Positions 57,432 through 64,000 of a DNA stretch of 64,000 nucleotides are shown here, piece after piece (positions within the stretch are counted from its first letter, which is position 1; every line of letters begins with the position of its first letter). The stretch is from Nocardia nova SH22a (GTDB lineage: Bacteria; Actinomycetota; Actinomycetes; Mycobacteriales; Mycobacteriaceae), in NCBI RefSeq assembly GCF_000523235.1, contig NZ_CP006850.1, positions 7,626,001 through 7,690,000 of the forward strand. The letters are read 5' to 3'. Position numbers and translations under genes: made by a program. The notes under the pieces were generated by a model. That model saw only the letters and a list, made by a program, of their open reading frames with translations. It ran no database searches and was not told the DNA's origin.

Positions 57432-58493
57432 CTACCCGGGCGATCCCGGTGTGTTCCCAGGGGACGCGAGCAGTGCGGCGCCGACCAGCGTGGCGCCGTC
57501 GGTGATCTCGGACTTCTCGATCCGCAGCGAGCGGGTGAAGGTGAGCCGCGCGTGCCGGGATACGGCCTCGCGCAGCGGATTCCACAGGTGGGGACCGGAT
57601 TCGGCGAAGCCGCCGCCGATCACCACCCGGTCCAGATCCAGCGTCGCCGCGGCGGAGGAGATCGCCTGTCCCAGTGCGGTTCCCGCTCGATGCAGGGCTG
57701 CGACGGCGATGTTGTCCCCGGCGTTGGCATCGTGGGCCAGCTCCGTGCCGGTGGTTCCCGCCCAACCCTGTTCGCGCGCCCAGCGCACCGAGGACATACC
57801 GCTCGCGACGGCCTCCACACATCCGACCCCGCCGCACGCGCACGGCACATCCCAGCCGGGTACGACGATATGACCGACATGGCCCGCATTTCCCGTGCGG
57901 CCGAACAGCACCCGGCCGTCGTCGATGATGCCGCCCCCGATGCCCGAGGACACCGTCATCGCCAGGCCGGAGCGAACGCCGCGCAGGCCACCGATCCGGT
58001 ATTCGGCCAGCGCCAGTGCGGCGCCGTCGATGGCGAAGTGAATCTCCGCTCGCGGGAACAACTCTCGCACCGCGGCGACGATGCCGAAGCCGTCCCGCCA
58101 TTCGGGGATGTTGAGCGGCGCGGCGCTACCCGCCCGCACATCCACCGGACCGGCGGCGGCGATGCCCACCGAGGTTACCTCGAATCGCTCACCATCACCG
58201 GAGGCGTCCTCGACCACCCGATGCAGCAGATCACGGCAGGCGGCCCAGACATCGCGCGCGGGCACGTCGACCCGTCGCTGATGAAAGAGCGGGAAGGGGG
58301 ATCCGGGACCGCCGGCTCCATCGACCGGTAGCCCGGCTGAATCAGCTTGTGGGACAACCACACCGCCCGCCTTGGCAGCGCGATCGGACGACAGCGCGGC
58401 CGGATCAGCACCGGTCTGCGCGGTCGCGCGGTTTCCCGGCAGCACGGCAGCGGCGAATTTCGTCGCACCGATATCCAGCGCCAGCACACCCAT
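57432..58493 (-). CDS. ROK family sugar kinase / transcriptional-regulator-like protein
   Basis: A 353-residue ROK protein. LALDIGATKFAAAVL is the ATP phosphate loop, and GHVGHIVVPG followed by CACGGVGCVEAVASG is the ROK zinc site (CxCGxxGCxE). FAIDGAALALAEYRIGG is the sugar region and VVIGGGFAESG the adenosine motif. There is no N-terminal HTH, so it looks like a kinase, not a ROK repressor. It includes an unusual 40-residue insertion rich in Ala/Gly/Pro near 25-70. ATG 58493 follows GAGGAGG at long spacing. It lies near mshA, as in mycobacteria. Confidence 0.8.
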   Translation of the reverse strand: MGVLALDIGATKFAAAVLPGNRATAQTGADPAALSSDRAAKAGGVVVPQADSAGLPVDGAGGPGSPFPLFHQRRVDVPARDVWAACRDLLHRVVEDASGDGERFEVTSVGIAAAGPVDVRAGSAAPLNIPEWRDGFGIVAAVRELFPRAEIHFAIDGAALALAEYRIGGLRGVRSGLAMTVSSGIGGGIIDDGRVLFGRTGNAGHVGHIVVPGWDVPCACGGVGCVEAVASGMSSVRWAREQGWAGTTGTELAHDANAGDNIAVAALHRAGTALGQAISSAAATLDLDRVVIGGGFAESGPHLWNPLREAVSRHARLTFTRSLRIEKSEITDGATLVGAALLASPGNTPGSPG

Positions 58494-58713
58494 ATCGACA
58501 ACCGCCTCCTCAGCAACAGCTCCGAGCTTGACGCAGGCTACCGGTTTCAACGTCCGGATGGTCCGCGCGAGCCGGGGGCGGGTCTGCCGCGACGCGCACC
58601 CTGGCACGCCTCACATGACGGCAAATGTGCACCTGCCCTATCGCACCGCCGCGATGCGGGGTCTGTCGATATTCGTGCCTCGGCCCAGACCGGATGGCCG
58701 AGCCGCCCACCGC
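58494..58713. other. Gap between the YbjN gene and the ROK gene
   Basis: About 220 bases with no gene or hairpin recognised. Confidence 0.35.
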
Positions 58714-59217
58714 TCAGGATTCCTCGGACTCCACCAGATGTTCGAAGGCACGCAGATTCTTCAGCGACTCACCACGCGAGACGCGCCATTTCCATTCGCG
58801 CCGAATGGATTCCGCGAAACCGAGTTCGAGCAGAACATTGAAGTCGCCGTCGACGGCCTCCAGGATCTGGCCGAAGATGCGATCGAGTTCGTCCGCGGTG
58901 ACGGCATGGGTGGCGATGCGGCCGACGAGATAGATGTCGCCGACGCGGTCCAGGGTGTAGGCCACGGCGTAGAGGCGGCGGTTGCGGCGCAGCAGGTATT
59001 TGTAGACGCCCTCGAAATTCTCGTCCGGTTTACGGCAGACGAAACATTCGAAGCGCACACCGTGTTTGCCGACCGTGAGCATGATCGTCGTCTTCAGCTT
59101 GCGCTCACCGGGCAGCACCACGACGAAGGTGCCCTCGCCGTCGCGGGTGTAGTCGATCTCCCGTTCGCGGACGGTGTCCTCGATCAGTTGCGCGGTCTGC
59201 GCGACAGTGTCACTCAC
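58714..59217 (-). CDS. YbjN domain-containing protein
   Basis: A 167-residue protein of the YbjN/T3SS-chaperone-like fold: [40 protein letters not shown] (given in part) and [20 protein letters not shown]. This is the conserved gene beside mshA in mycobacteria; it is thought of as a chaperone-like or regulatory protein. GTG 59217 overlaps the mshA stop, so it is co-translated with mshA. Confidence 0.8.
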   Translation of the reverse strand: MSDTVAQTAQLIEDTVREREIDYTRDGEGTFVVVLPGERKLKTTIMLTVGKHGVRFECFVCRKPDENFEGVYKYLLRRNRRLYAVAYTLDRVGDIYLVGRIATHAVTADELDRIFGQILEAVDGDFNVLLELGFAESIRREWKWRVSRGESLKNLRAFEHLVESEES

Positions 59218-60560
59218 CGGTGCACCACTCCCATCCGGCGCCGCCACAGCGCCCGCGACCTGGCCTGATTACCTTCGGTGAGCAAGGTACTCCGCGGCCG
59301 CGCACCCCGGTGCCCGGCCAATGCCTCGCCGTAGCAGTCGAGCAGGCCGTCGGCGGTGTGCTCCCAGGAGAATCCCGCCGCATGCTCCACCGCGGCCGCG
59401 CCCATCTGCCGCAGACCGGCCGGATCGTCGAGCAGCCCGCGCAGCGCCGCACCCCACTCCCCGGCGCGGTGACCGGACACCAGCGCACCCGAAACGCCGT
59501 CGCGCACAGCGGTACTCAGACCGCCGACATCCGCGGCCAGCACCGGAGTTCCGCTGGCCTGCGCCTCGATCGCGACCAGGCCGAACGACTCGTTGTAACT
59601 CGGCACCGCGACCACATCCGCCGCCCGGTACACCTGGACCAGCCGATGCGGCGGCTGCGGCGGGAGGAAGGTGACCCGCTCGGAGATGCCGAGGGTGGCG
59701 GCCAGTTCGATCAGGGCATCGGGACGGTCCAGACCGGTACCCGACGGGCCGCCCACGATCAGGACCCGCAGCTTGCGATGCGGTTCGGCGCGCAGTACCT
59801 CGGCCGCCGCGTGGATCAGCACATCCGGCGCCTTCAACGGCTGGATGCGCCCGACGAAGGCCACCACCTGCTCGTCCTGGGCGATCCCCAGCTCGGCGCG
59901 AGCGACCACCCGATCGCCGGGATGGTAGCGGGACAGATCCGCACCCGGCGGCACCACATCGATGCGCTCGGGTTCGGCGCCGTACAGCTCCACCAGCTGC
60001 CGGGCCTCCTCGACGGTATTGGCCACCAACCGATCCGATTCGGCGATGATCTGTTTCTCGCCCACCACCCGTGACAGCGGCTCCGGCGTATCGCCCTCGG
60101 CCAGGAAGGCGTTCTTCACCGCGGCCAGCGTGTGCGCGGTGTGAACCAGCGGCACCCGCCAGCGATCGCGCGCCAGCCAGCCGACCTGCCCCGAGAGCCA
60201 GTAGTGCGAATGGATCAGGTCGTAGTACCCCGGCAGCTGCCGGGCCTCCTGCCGCAGCACCTCCGCCGCGAACGGGCACAGCTGCGTGGGCAGATCGTGT
60301 TTGTCCAGCCCCTCGAAGGGCCCCGCCACCACATGGCGCACCAGCACCCCCGGCGCCGCCTCGACCACCGGTTCGTCATTCGACGAGGTGGCCCGCGTGA
60401 AGATCTCCACCTCCACACCCCGGCGCGCCAGCTGCACCGCCGACTGCAGCACATAGACGTTCATCCCGCCCGCGTCACCGGTACCCGGCTGCGCGAGTGG
60501 GGAGGTGTGCACCGACAACACCGCGATCCGATGCGGACGTTGCTCCGGGCGATAACTCAC
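59214..60560 (-). CDS. mshA: D-inositol-3-phosphate glycosyltransferase (mycothiol biosynthesis)
   Basis: A 448-residue GT4 enzyme that adds GlcNAc to 1-L-inositol-1-phosphate, the first step of mycothiol synthesis. [20 protein letters not shown] is the N-terminal acceptor loop, HSHYWLSGQ the acceptor pocket, [17 protein letters not shown] the nucleotide domain, and [20 protein letters not shown] (E-x7-E) the donor-sugar motif. GTG 60560; the upstream promoter is unclear (weak CACACT 7 bases away). Confidence 0.93.
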   Translation of the reverse strand: MSYRPEQRPHRIAVLSVHTSPLAQPGTGDAGGMNVYVLQSAVQLARRGVEVEIFTRATSSNDEPVVEAAPGVLVRHVVAGPFEGLDKHDLPTQLCPFAAEVLRQEARQLPGYYDLIHSHYWLSGQVGWLARDRWRVPLVHTAHTLAAVKNAFLAEGDTPEPLSRVVGEKQIIAESDRLVANTVEEARQLVELYGAEPERIDVVPPGADLSRYHPGDRVVARAELGIAQDEQVVAFVGRIQPLKAPDVLIHAAAEVLRAEPHRKLRVLIVGGPSGTGLDRPDALIELAATLGISERVTFLPPQPPHRLVQVYRAADVVAVPSYNESFGLVAIEAQASGTPVLAADVGGLSTAVRDGVSGALVSGHRAGEWGAALRGLLDDPAGLRQMGAAAVEHAAGFSWEHTADGLLDCYGEALAGHRGARPRSTLLTEGNQARSRALWRRRMGVVHR

Positions 60561-60638
60561 ACACTCCAGTGTGCACGCAGCGGGCGGGCGGGCGTTATGC
60601 CGTTGGTGGCTAAGTGAGAGCTGTCACAGGAGGTTCCC

Positions 60639-61463
60639 TCAGCCGAGGCTGTCGATGAACCCGCTCAACTCCTCGGCAAACCGCTCCGGGTCCTCGATGA
60701 ACACCGCGTGCTGGGAGTCTTCCCAGAACGACGTGCGGGCATCGGGAGTGTTCTCGGCAACGTATCGCCCGTTCTCCACCGGAACCACCGGATCGGCAGT
60801 GCCGTGGATGACGAAAACAGGAATATCCAGCGACTTCAAAGTCCCGGTGTTGTCGCTCGTCCGGTAGAACAGCGCCTTGCGCACCCGCGGCGGAGTGGCG
60901 AGGCTACCGCCGAACAGCCGCTGTGCCTCCTCGCCCCGGTCGCGGCGGGAGCCGGTGTTGGCGTTTCCGAAGGCGGCGAAACCGCGCATGGCGCGACCGG
61001 GACTCTCCTCGAAGACATCGGGGATCGCCTTCTGCATGGCGGGGCCGGGCTCCGAGCCCTCGATGCCGCGACCGACACCGGATTGCGAACCGCAGTACAC
61101 CACCCCGGCCAGCGCGCCGGTGCCGTGCACCGTCAGATAATCGCTGAGCACGATGCCGCCGTAGGACCAGCCCAGCAGCACCGCGTCCGCGGTGATGTCC
61201 TCACCGGCGAGCACCGCGGCCACGTCGGCGGCCCAGTTCGCGGGATCGTCGTAGCCGGTCTCGGGCGCACCGGAGTAGCCGTGCCCGCGCAGATCCACGG
61301 CGATCACCCGGAAGCGCCGGGCCAGCAGATCCGCGGCCGTCCCCCAGCACCGCAGCGAGGCCGCCCAGCCGTGCAACAACACCAGCGGACGTCCCTGTTC
61401 GGGTCCCTCGACCCGGTACACGATGTTGGTTCCGTCCGCACTGACCACTTCCCGAATCGCCAT
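60639..61463 (-). CDS. Alpha/beta-fold hydrolase
   Basis: A 274-residue protein with LLHGWAAS (oxyanion loop), nucleophile elbow LGWSYGGIVL (Ser about residue 100), acid in VIHGTADPVVPV and His in EDSQHAVFIEDPERF. The fold resembles haloperoxidase/esterase-type enzymes. The natural substrate is unknown. ATG 61463 lies 7 bases after TAGCCT (leaderless). It separates mshA from the SDR gene. Confidence 0.85.
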   Translation of the reverse strand: MAIREVVSADGTNIVYRVEGPEQGRPLVLLHGWAASLRCWGTAADLLARRFRVIAVDLRGHGYSGAPETGYDDPANWAADVAAVLAGEDITADAVLLGWSYGGIVLSDYLTVHGTGALAGVVYCGSQSGVGRGIEGSEPGPAMQKAIPDVFEESPGRAMRGFAAFGNANTGSRRDRGEEAQRLFGGSLATPPRVRKALFYRTSDNTGTLKSLDIPVFVIHGTADPVVPVENGRYVAENTPDARTSFWEDSQHAVFIEDPERFAEELSGFIDSLG

Positions 61464-61470
61464 ACCCGCC

Positions 61471-61476
61471 AGGCTA
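61471..61476 (-). promoter_or_regulatory. -10 box TAGCCT of the alpha/beta hydrolase (leaderless type)
   Basis: Minus-strand TAGCCT-GGCGGGT-ATG(61463). Confidence 0.5.
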
Positions 61477-61509
61477 ACGCCCGTTAACTTCCGCCACCCG
61501 CCCAGCCGC

Positions 61510-61515
61510 TAGGCT
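61510..61515 (+). promoter_or_regulatory. -10 box TAGGCT of the SDR gene (leaderless type)
   Basis: TAGGCT-CGGTGCC-ATG(61523). Confidence 0.5.
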
Positions 61516-61522
61516 CGGTGCC

Positions 61523-62257
61523 ATGAGCACTCGCTACGCGGTCGTCACCGGAGCAAGTTCGGGCATCGGCGAAGCCACCGCCCGTGAACTCGCGAAACAG
61601 GGCTATCACGTGTACGTGGGCGCGCGCCGGATGGATCGGCTGCGGCGGCTGGCCGACGAGATCGGCGGTACCGCAATCGAATTGGATGTCACCGACGAGG
61701 AATCGGTGCGGCGGTTCACCGATGCCGTGGAGCGGGCCGATGTGCTGGTCAACAACGCGGGCGGGGCGAAGGGCCTGGCCCCGGTCGCCGAGGCCGACCT
61801 GGACGACTGGCGCTGGATGTGGGAGACCAACGTCCTGGGCACCCTGCGCGTGACCAAGGCCCTGCTGCCGAAACTGATCGACTCCGGCGACGGCCTCATC
61901 GTCACCGTCACCTCGGTGGCCGCCTTCACCGCCTACGACAACGGCTCCGGTTACACCTCGGCCAAACACGCCCAGGCGGTCCTGCACCGCACCCTGCGCG
62001 GGGAACTGCTGTGCAAGCCGGTGCGGCTCACCGAGATCGCCCCGGGCGCGGTCGAGACCGAATTCTCCCTGGTCCGCTTCGAGGGCGACGCCGAACGCGC
62101 CGCCAAGGTCTACGAGGGGATCGACCCGCTGCTGGCCACCGACATCGCCGAAATCATCGGCTTCGTCGCGAGCCGCCCCCCGCACGTCAACCTCGACACC
62201 ATCGTGGTCAAGCCCCGCGACCAGGCGGACGCGGGCCGTTTCGCCCGCCGCAGCTGA
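61523..62257 (+). CDS. Short-chain dehydrogenase (classical SDR)
   Basis: A 244-residue classical SDR: VVTGASSGIGEATAREL (residues 7-23), NNAGG near 80, Ser in VTSVAAF and YTSAKHAQAV with Tyr and Lys of the YxxxK motif. It corresponds by position to the SDR gene between the L,D-transpeptidase and mshA genes in mycobacteria. The substrate is unknown. The ATG has no ribosome binding site. Confidence 0.88.
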   Translation: MSTRYAVVTGASSGIGEATARELAKQGYHVYVGARRMDRLRRLADEIGGTAIELDVTDEESVRRFTDAVERADVLVNNAGGAKGLAPVAEADLDDWRWMWETNVLGTLRVTKALLPKLIDSGDGLIVTVTSVAAFTAYDNGSGYTSAKHAQAVLHRTLRGELLCKPVRLTEIAPGAVETEFSLVRFEGDAERAAKVYEGIDPLLATDIAEIIGFVASRPPHVNLDTIVVKPRDQADAGRFARRS

Positions 62258-62278
62258 CCCACTACGCCGCCGGACGGC

Positions 62279-63538
62279 CTAACTTCCACCACCGGCCGGT
62301 GCGGGTGTCACCGGAGTCGCCGAAACCACCGGGGCGGGTTCGCCCTTGATCGCCGACAGGGTTTTCCAGGTGTCCCAGTCGATGGTCCAGTCGTAGAGGT
62401 CGCCGTCGGCGGCCGACAGGGCGATCGAGGTGCCGGTCACCTCGACCGGGTCGCCGTACAGCGCGGTCGGGAAATAGGCCTGGGCGTCGCTGGTGCTCAG
62501 GTTGATGCAGCCGTTGGTGACGTTGGTATTTCCCTGTGCGCCGGCCGATTCCGGGTTCGCGTGGATGAATTCGCCGTTGTTGGAGATGCGGACGGCCCAG
62601 CGCTCACGGACATTGGTGTAGAACGGCGGATTCGACATCATGAAGTCCTCGTACTTCTCGGTCACCACGTGGATGCCCGAGCGGGTCACATTGCGGGACT
62701 CGTTGCCCTCGCCGTAACTGCACGCGAAATCGAACACGGTCGAACCGTCGCGAACCACCTGGACGCGATGGCTGGGGGCATAGCCCTTGACGATCTGGCT
62801 GCGGCCGATGGTGAACTGCGAGGACAGATCGGAATTGCCGTAGTCCCCGGCGCCCAGCTCGAGGCCGTACAGCTTGGCGCTGAAGTTCACCGCGGTGCCG
62901 GGCGCCCAGTACTCACGCGGGCGCCAGTGGGCGCGGGAACCGCCGTTCTCGTCCGGCAGCCAGCCCCAGCCGCCCTCGGTCGCGGGCGTGGTGGTGACGG
63001 TGAGCGCCTTCTCCACGGCCTCTTTGTTCTCGACATGCTTCTTGAACTGCAGGATGATCGGCGCCGCGATGCCGACCTCCTGGCCGTCGCCGATGTTCAC
63101 CGTGGCCGAGACCACGTGCTCGGGCGCCAAGGTGGTGATCTTGCCGTCGATCTGGACGGGTTTGCCGTCGGTACCGGTCGCGGTGCCCGACCAGGTGTAC
63201 TCGACGCCGTAACCGAGCGGCTCGTCGATCTTGTAACTGGTTCCGTCCGGCGACAGGGTGCCCTTGACCTGCTTCCCCTCGGGATTGGTCAGCGCCACCT
63301 GGCCGATCCGGCCGGAGGCCACCCGCACCGATACCGGCGCGACCGGGCTGACGTCCTTGGTTCCACCGGCCGGTTCGAAGGTCACCTTCGCCACCGGGCC
63401 CTTTTCCTTGGCTTCGCCCGAACCGCCGCTGCCACCGCTCGAACATCCGGCCACCACCGCGGCGACCGCGAGCTGGCCGGCTCCGAGCAGCACGGCACGA
63501 CGGCCGGTACGTCCGGAAAGTCCGGGAATTCGAGACAT
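62279..63538 (-). CDS. L,D-transpeptidase lipoprotein (LdtMt5-like)
   Basis: A 419-residue envelope enzyme that makes 3->3 peptidoglycan crosslinks. The lipoprotein signal ends at VVAGC (Cys near 32), followed by a Gly/Ser linker and Ig-like domains (about 50-270). The YkuD catalytic domain has [14 protein letters not shown] and the catalytic Cys344 in VTNGCINLS. The motif reads NGC where most Ldts have S/T-HGC, as in LdtMt5. ATG 63538 follows GGAAG. It is adjacent to murB, as in mycobacteria. Confidence 0.88.
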   Translation of the reverse strand: MSRIPGLSGRTGRRAVLLGAGQLAVAAVVAGCSSGGSGGSGEAKEKGPVAKVTFEPAGGTKDVSPVAPVSVRVASGRIGQVALTNPEGKQVKGTLSPDGTSYKIDEPLGYGVEYTWSGTATGTDGKPVQIDGKITTLAPEHVVSATVNIGDGQEVGIAAPIILQFKKHVENKEAVEKALTVTTTPATEGGWGWLPDENGGSRAHWRPREYWAPGTAVNFSAKLYGLELGAGDYGNSDLSSQFTIGRSQIVKGYAPSHRVQVVRDGSTVFDFACSYGEGNESRNVTRSGIHVVTEKYEDFMMSNPPFYTNVRERWAVRISNNGEFIHANPESAGAQGNTNVTNGCINLSTSDAQAYFPTALYGDPVEVTGTSIALSAADGDLYDWTIDWDTWKTLSAIKGEPAPVVSATPVTPAPAGGGS

Positions 63539-63608
63539 GCTCACTTCCGCGAATCTACCGCCAGCCTCCGACACGTCCGCCCGATCGAACAGTGGCGCCC
63601 GCCACGTC

Positions 63609-64000
63609 TCAGAGGTGCAGCCCCACCGTCACCGGTTCGGGTTCCAGCCGGATTCCGAAGCGCCGGTCCACTCCGTCCCGGACGGTGCGGGCCAGCTCGA
63701 CCAGATCCGCCGCGGTCGCCGAACCCCTGTTGGTCAGGGCCAGCGTATGTTTCGTGGACAACCGGACCGGGTACTCCGGACCGGGAAATCCCTTGGCGAA
63801 CCCCGCGTGCTCGATCAACCAGCCCGCGGAGAACTTGACGCCGTCCTCCGCCGGATAAGTCGGGACAGTGATATCCCCCACATCGGCCCGGATCGCCGCC
63901 AGCACTCGCGGCGCCCGATCGTGGCCGACGACCGGATTGGTGAAGAACGACCCCGCGCTCCAGGTGTCGTGATCGGCGGCGTCCAGCACCATGCCCTTCC
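63609..64000 (-). CDS. murB: UDP-N-acetylenolpyruvoylglucosamine reductase, 3' part
   Basis: The last 130 or so codons of MurB, which reduces UDP-GlcNAc-enolpyruvate to UDP-MurNAc using NADPH and [14 protein letters not shown] holds the catalytic Ser; [13 protein letters not shown] and the C-terminal PEPVTVG (catalytic Glu) are typical. The N-terminal FAD domain lies beyond the right edge of the window. Confidence 0.9.
   Translation of the reverse strand, partial: KGMVLDAADHDTWSAGSFFTNPVVGHDRAPRVLAAIRADVGDITVPTYPAEDGVKFSAGWLIEHAGFAKGFPGPEYPVRLSTKHTLALTNRGSATAADLVELARTVRDGVDRRFGIRLEPEPVTVGLHL

Overview
The window reads as chromosomal DNA of a high-GC mycolic-acid actinomycete, most likely Nocardia or a close relative in the Nocardiaceae. 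The evidence is GC-rich codon use, frequent GTG starts, many 4-base stop/start overlaps (GTGA or ATGA), mycothiol genes (mshA, an MDMPI-fold protein), senX3-regX3, a 33-residue bS22-type ribosomal protein, and a gene order that, from memory, follows the Mycobacterium tuberculosis Rv0482-Rv0531 stretch in reverse. No rRNA, tRNA, CRISPR array, prophage or insertion sequence was recognised. No database search was possible, so all homology calls are by eye.

Layout. 1-1.1 kb: 5' part of a cysteine synthase/desulfhydrase-like PLP enzyme and a DUF4229 membrane protein. 1.1-16 kb: an accessory block with bldC, a 71-base tandem repeat carrying overlapping micro-ORFs, a dapA paralogue with a divergent LysR regulator, a HEAT-repeat protein with a MerR-HEAT regulator, two inverted mosaic XRE-TPR regulators, DUF899, plsC, galU, phoU, and an ECF41-type sigma factor overlapping an FAD oxidoreductase. 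16-22.4 kb: one tightly overlapping minus-strand operon, hemL - phosphatase - tlpA/resA - ccdA - resB - ccsB, joining heme supply to cytochrome c maturation. 22.5-31.3 kb: membrane proteins behind hemB (frameshifted here) and the rex-hemA-hemC-hemD operon under a near-consensus Rex operator. 31.5-43.5 kb: conserved housekeeping genes (glutaredoxin-like, HAD phosphatase, acyltransferase, epimerase, bS22, HTH protein, proC, thioesterase, sugar isomerase-like, membrane protein, Ppx/GppA and others). 43.5-53.3 kb: regX3-senX3, then a block with a Ser/Thr kinase, secreted proteins, a CocE-type hydrolase and an ECF sigma factor, ending at gpmA. 53.7-57.4 kb: YeiH transporter with a small partner, SDR/HxlR pair, DinB protein, DUF4287 and a decayed VOC gene. 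57.4-64 kb: ROK kinase, YbjN, mshA, alpha/beta hydrolase, SDR, L,D-transpeptidase and the 3' part of murB.

How it fits together. Heme biosynthesis (hemA, hemC, hemD/cobA, hemB, hemL) and cytochrome c assembly (CcsB, ResB, CcdA, TlpA) make up the metabolic core. Rex, a sensor of NADH/NAD+, sits at the head of the hem operon with its own operator. Envelope and redox functions (murB, an L,D-transpeptidase, mshA, acyltransferases, the phosphate-responsive SenX3-RegX3 pair) surround this core.

The most unusual signals are: (1) a dispersed repeat whose copies encode micro-ORFs that bridge neighbouring genes by GTGA overlaps; (2) two oppositely oriented XRE-TPR regulators with near-identical ends and divergent middles; (3) a MerR-HEAT/HEAT pair behind a textbook MerR-type promoter dyad; (4) many promoters with the -10 box placed so that the start codon is the predicted mRNA 5' end (leaderless genes); (5) a one-base frameshift in hemB.
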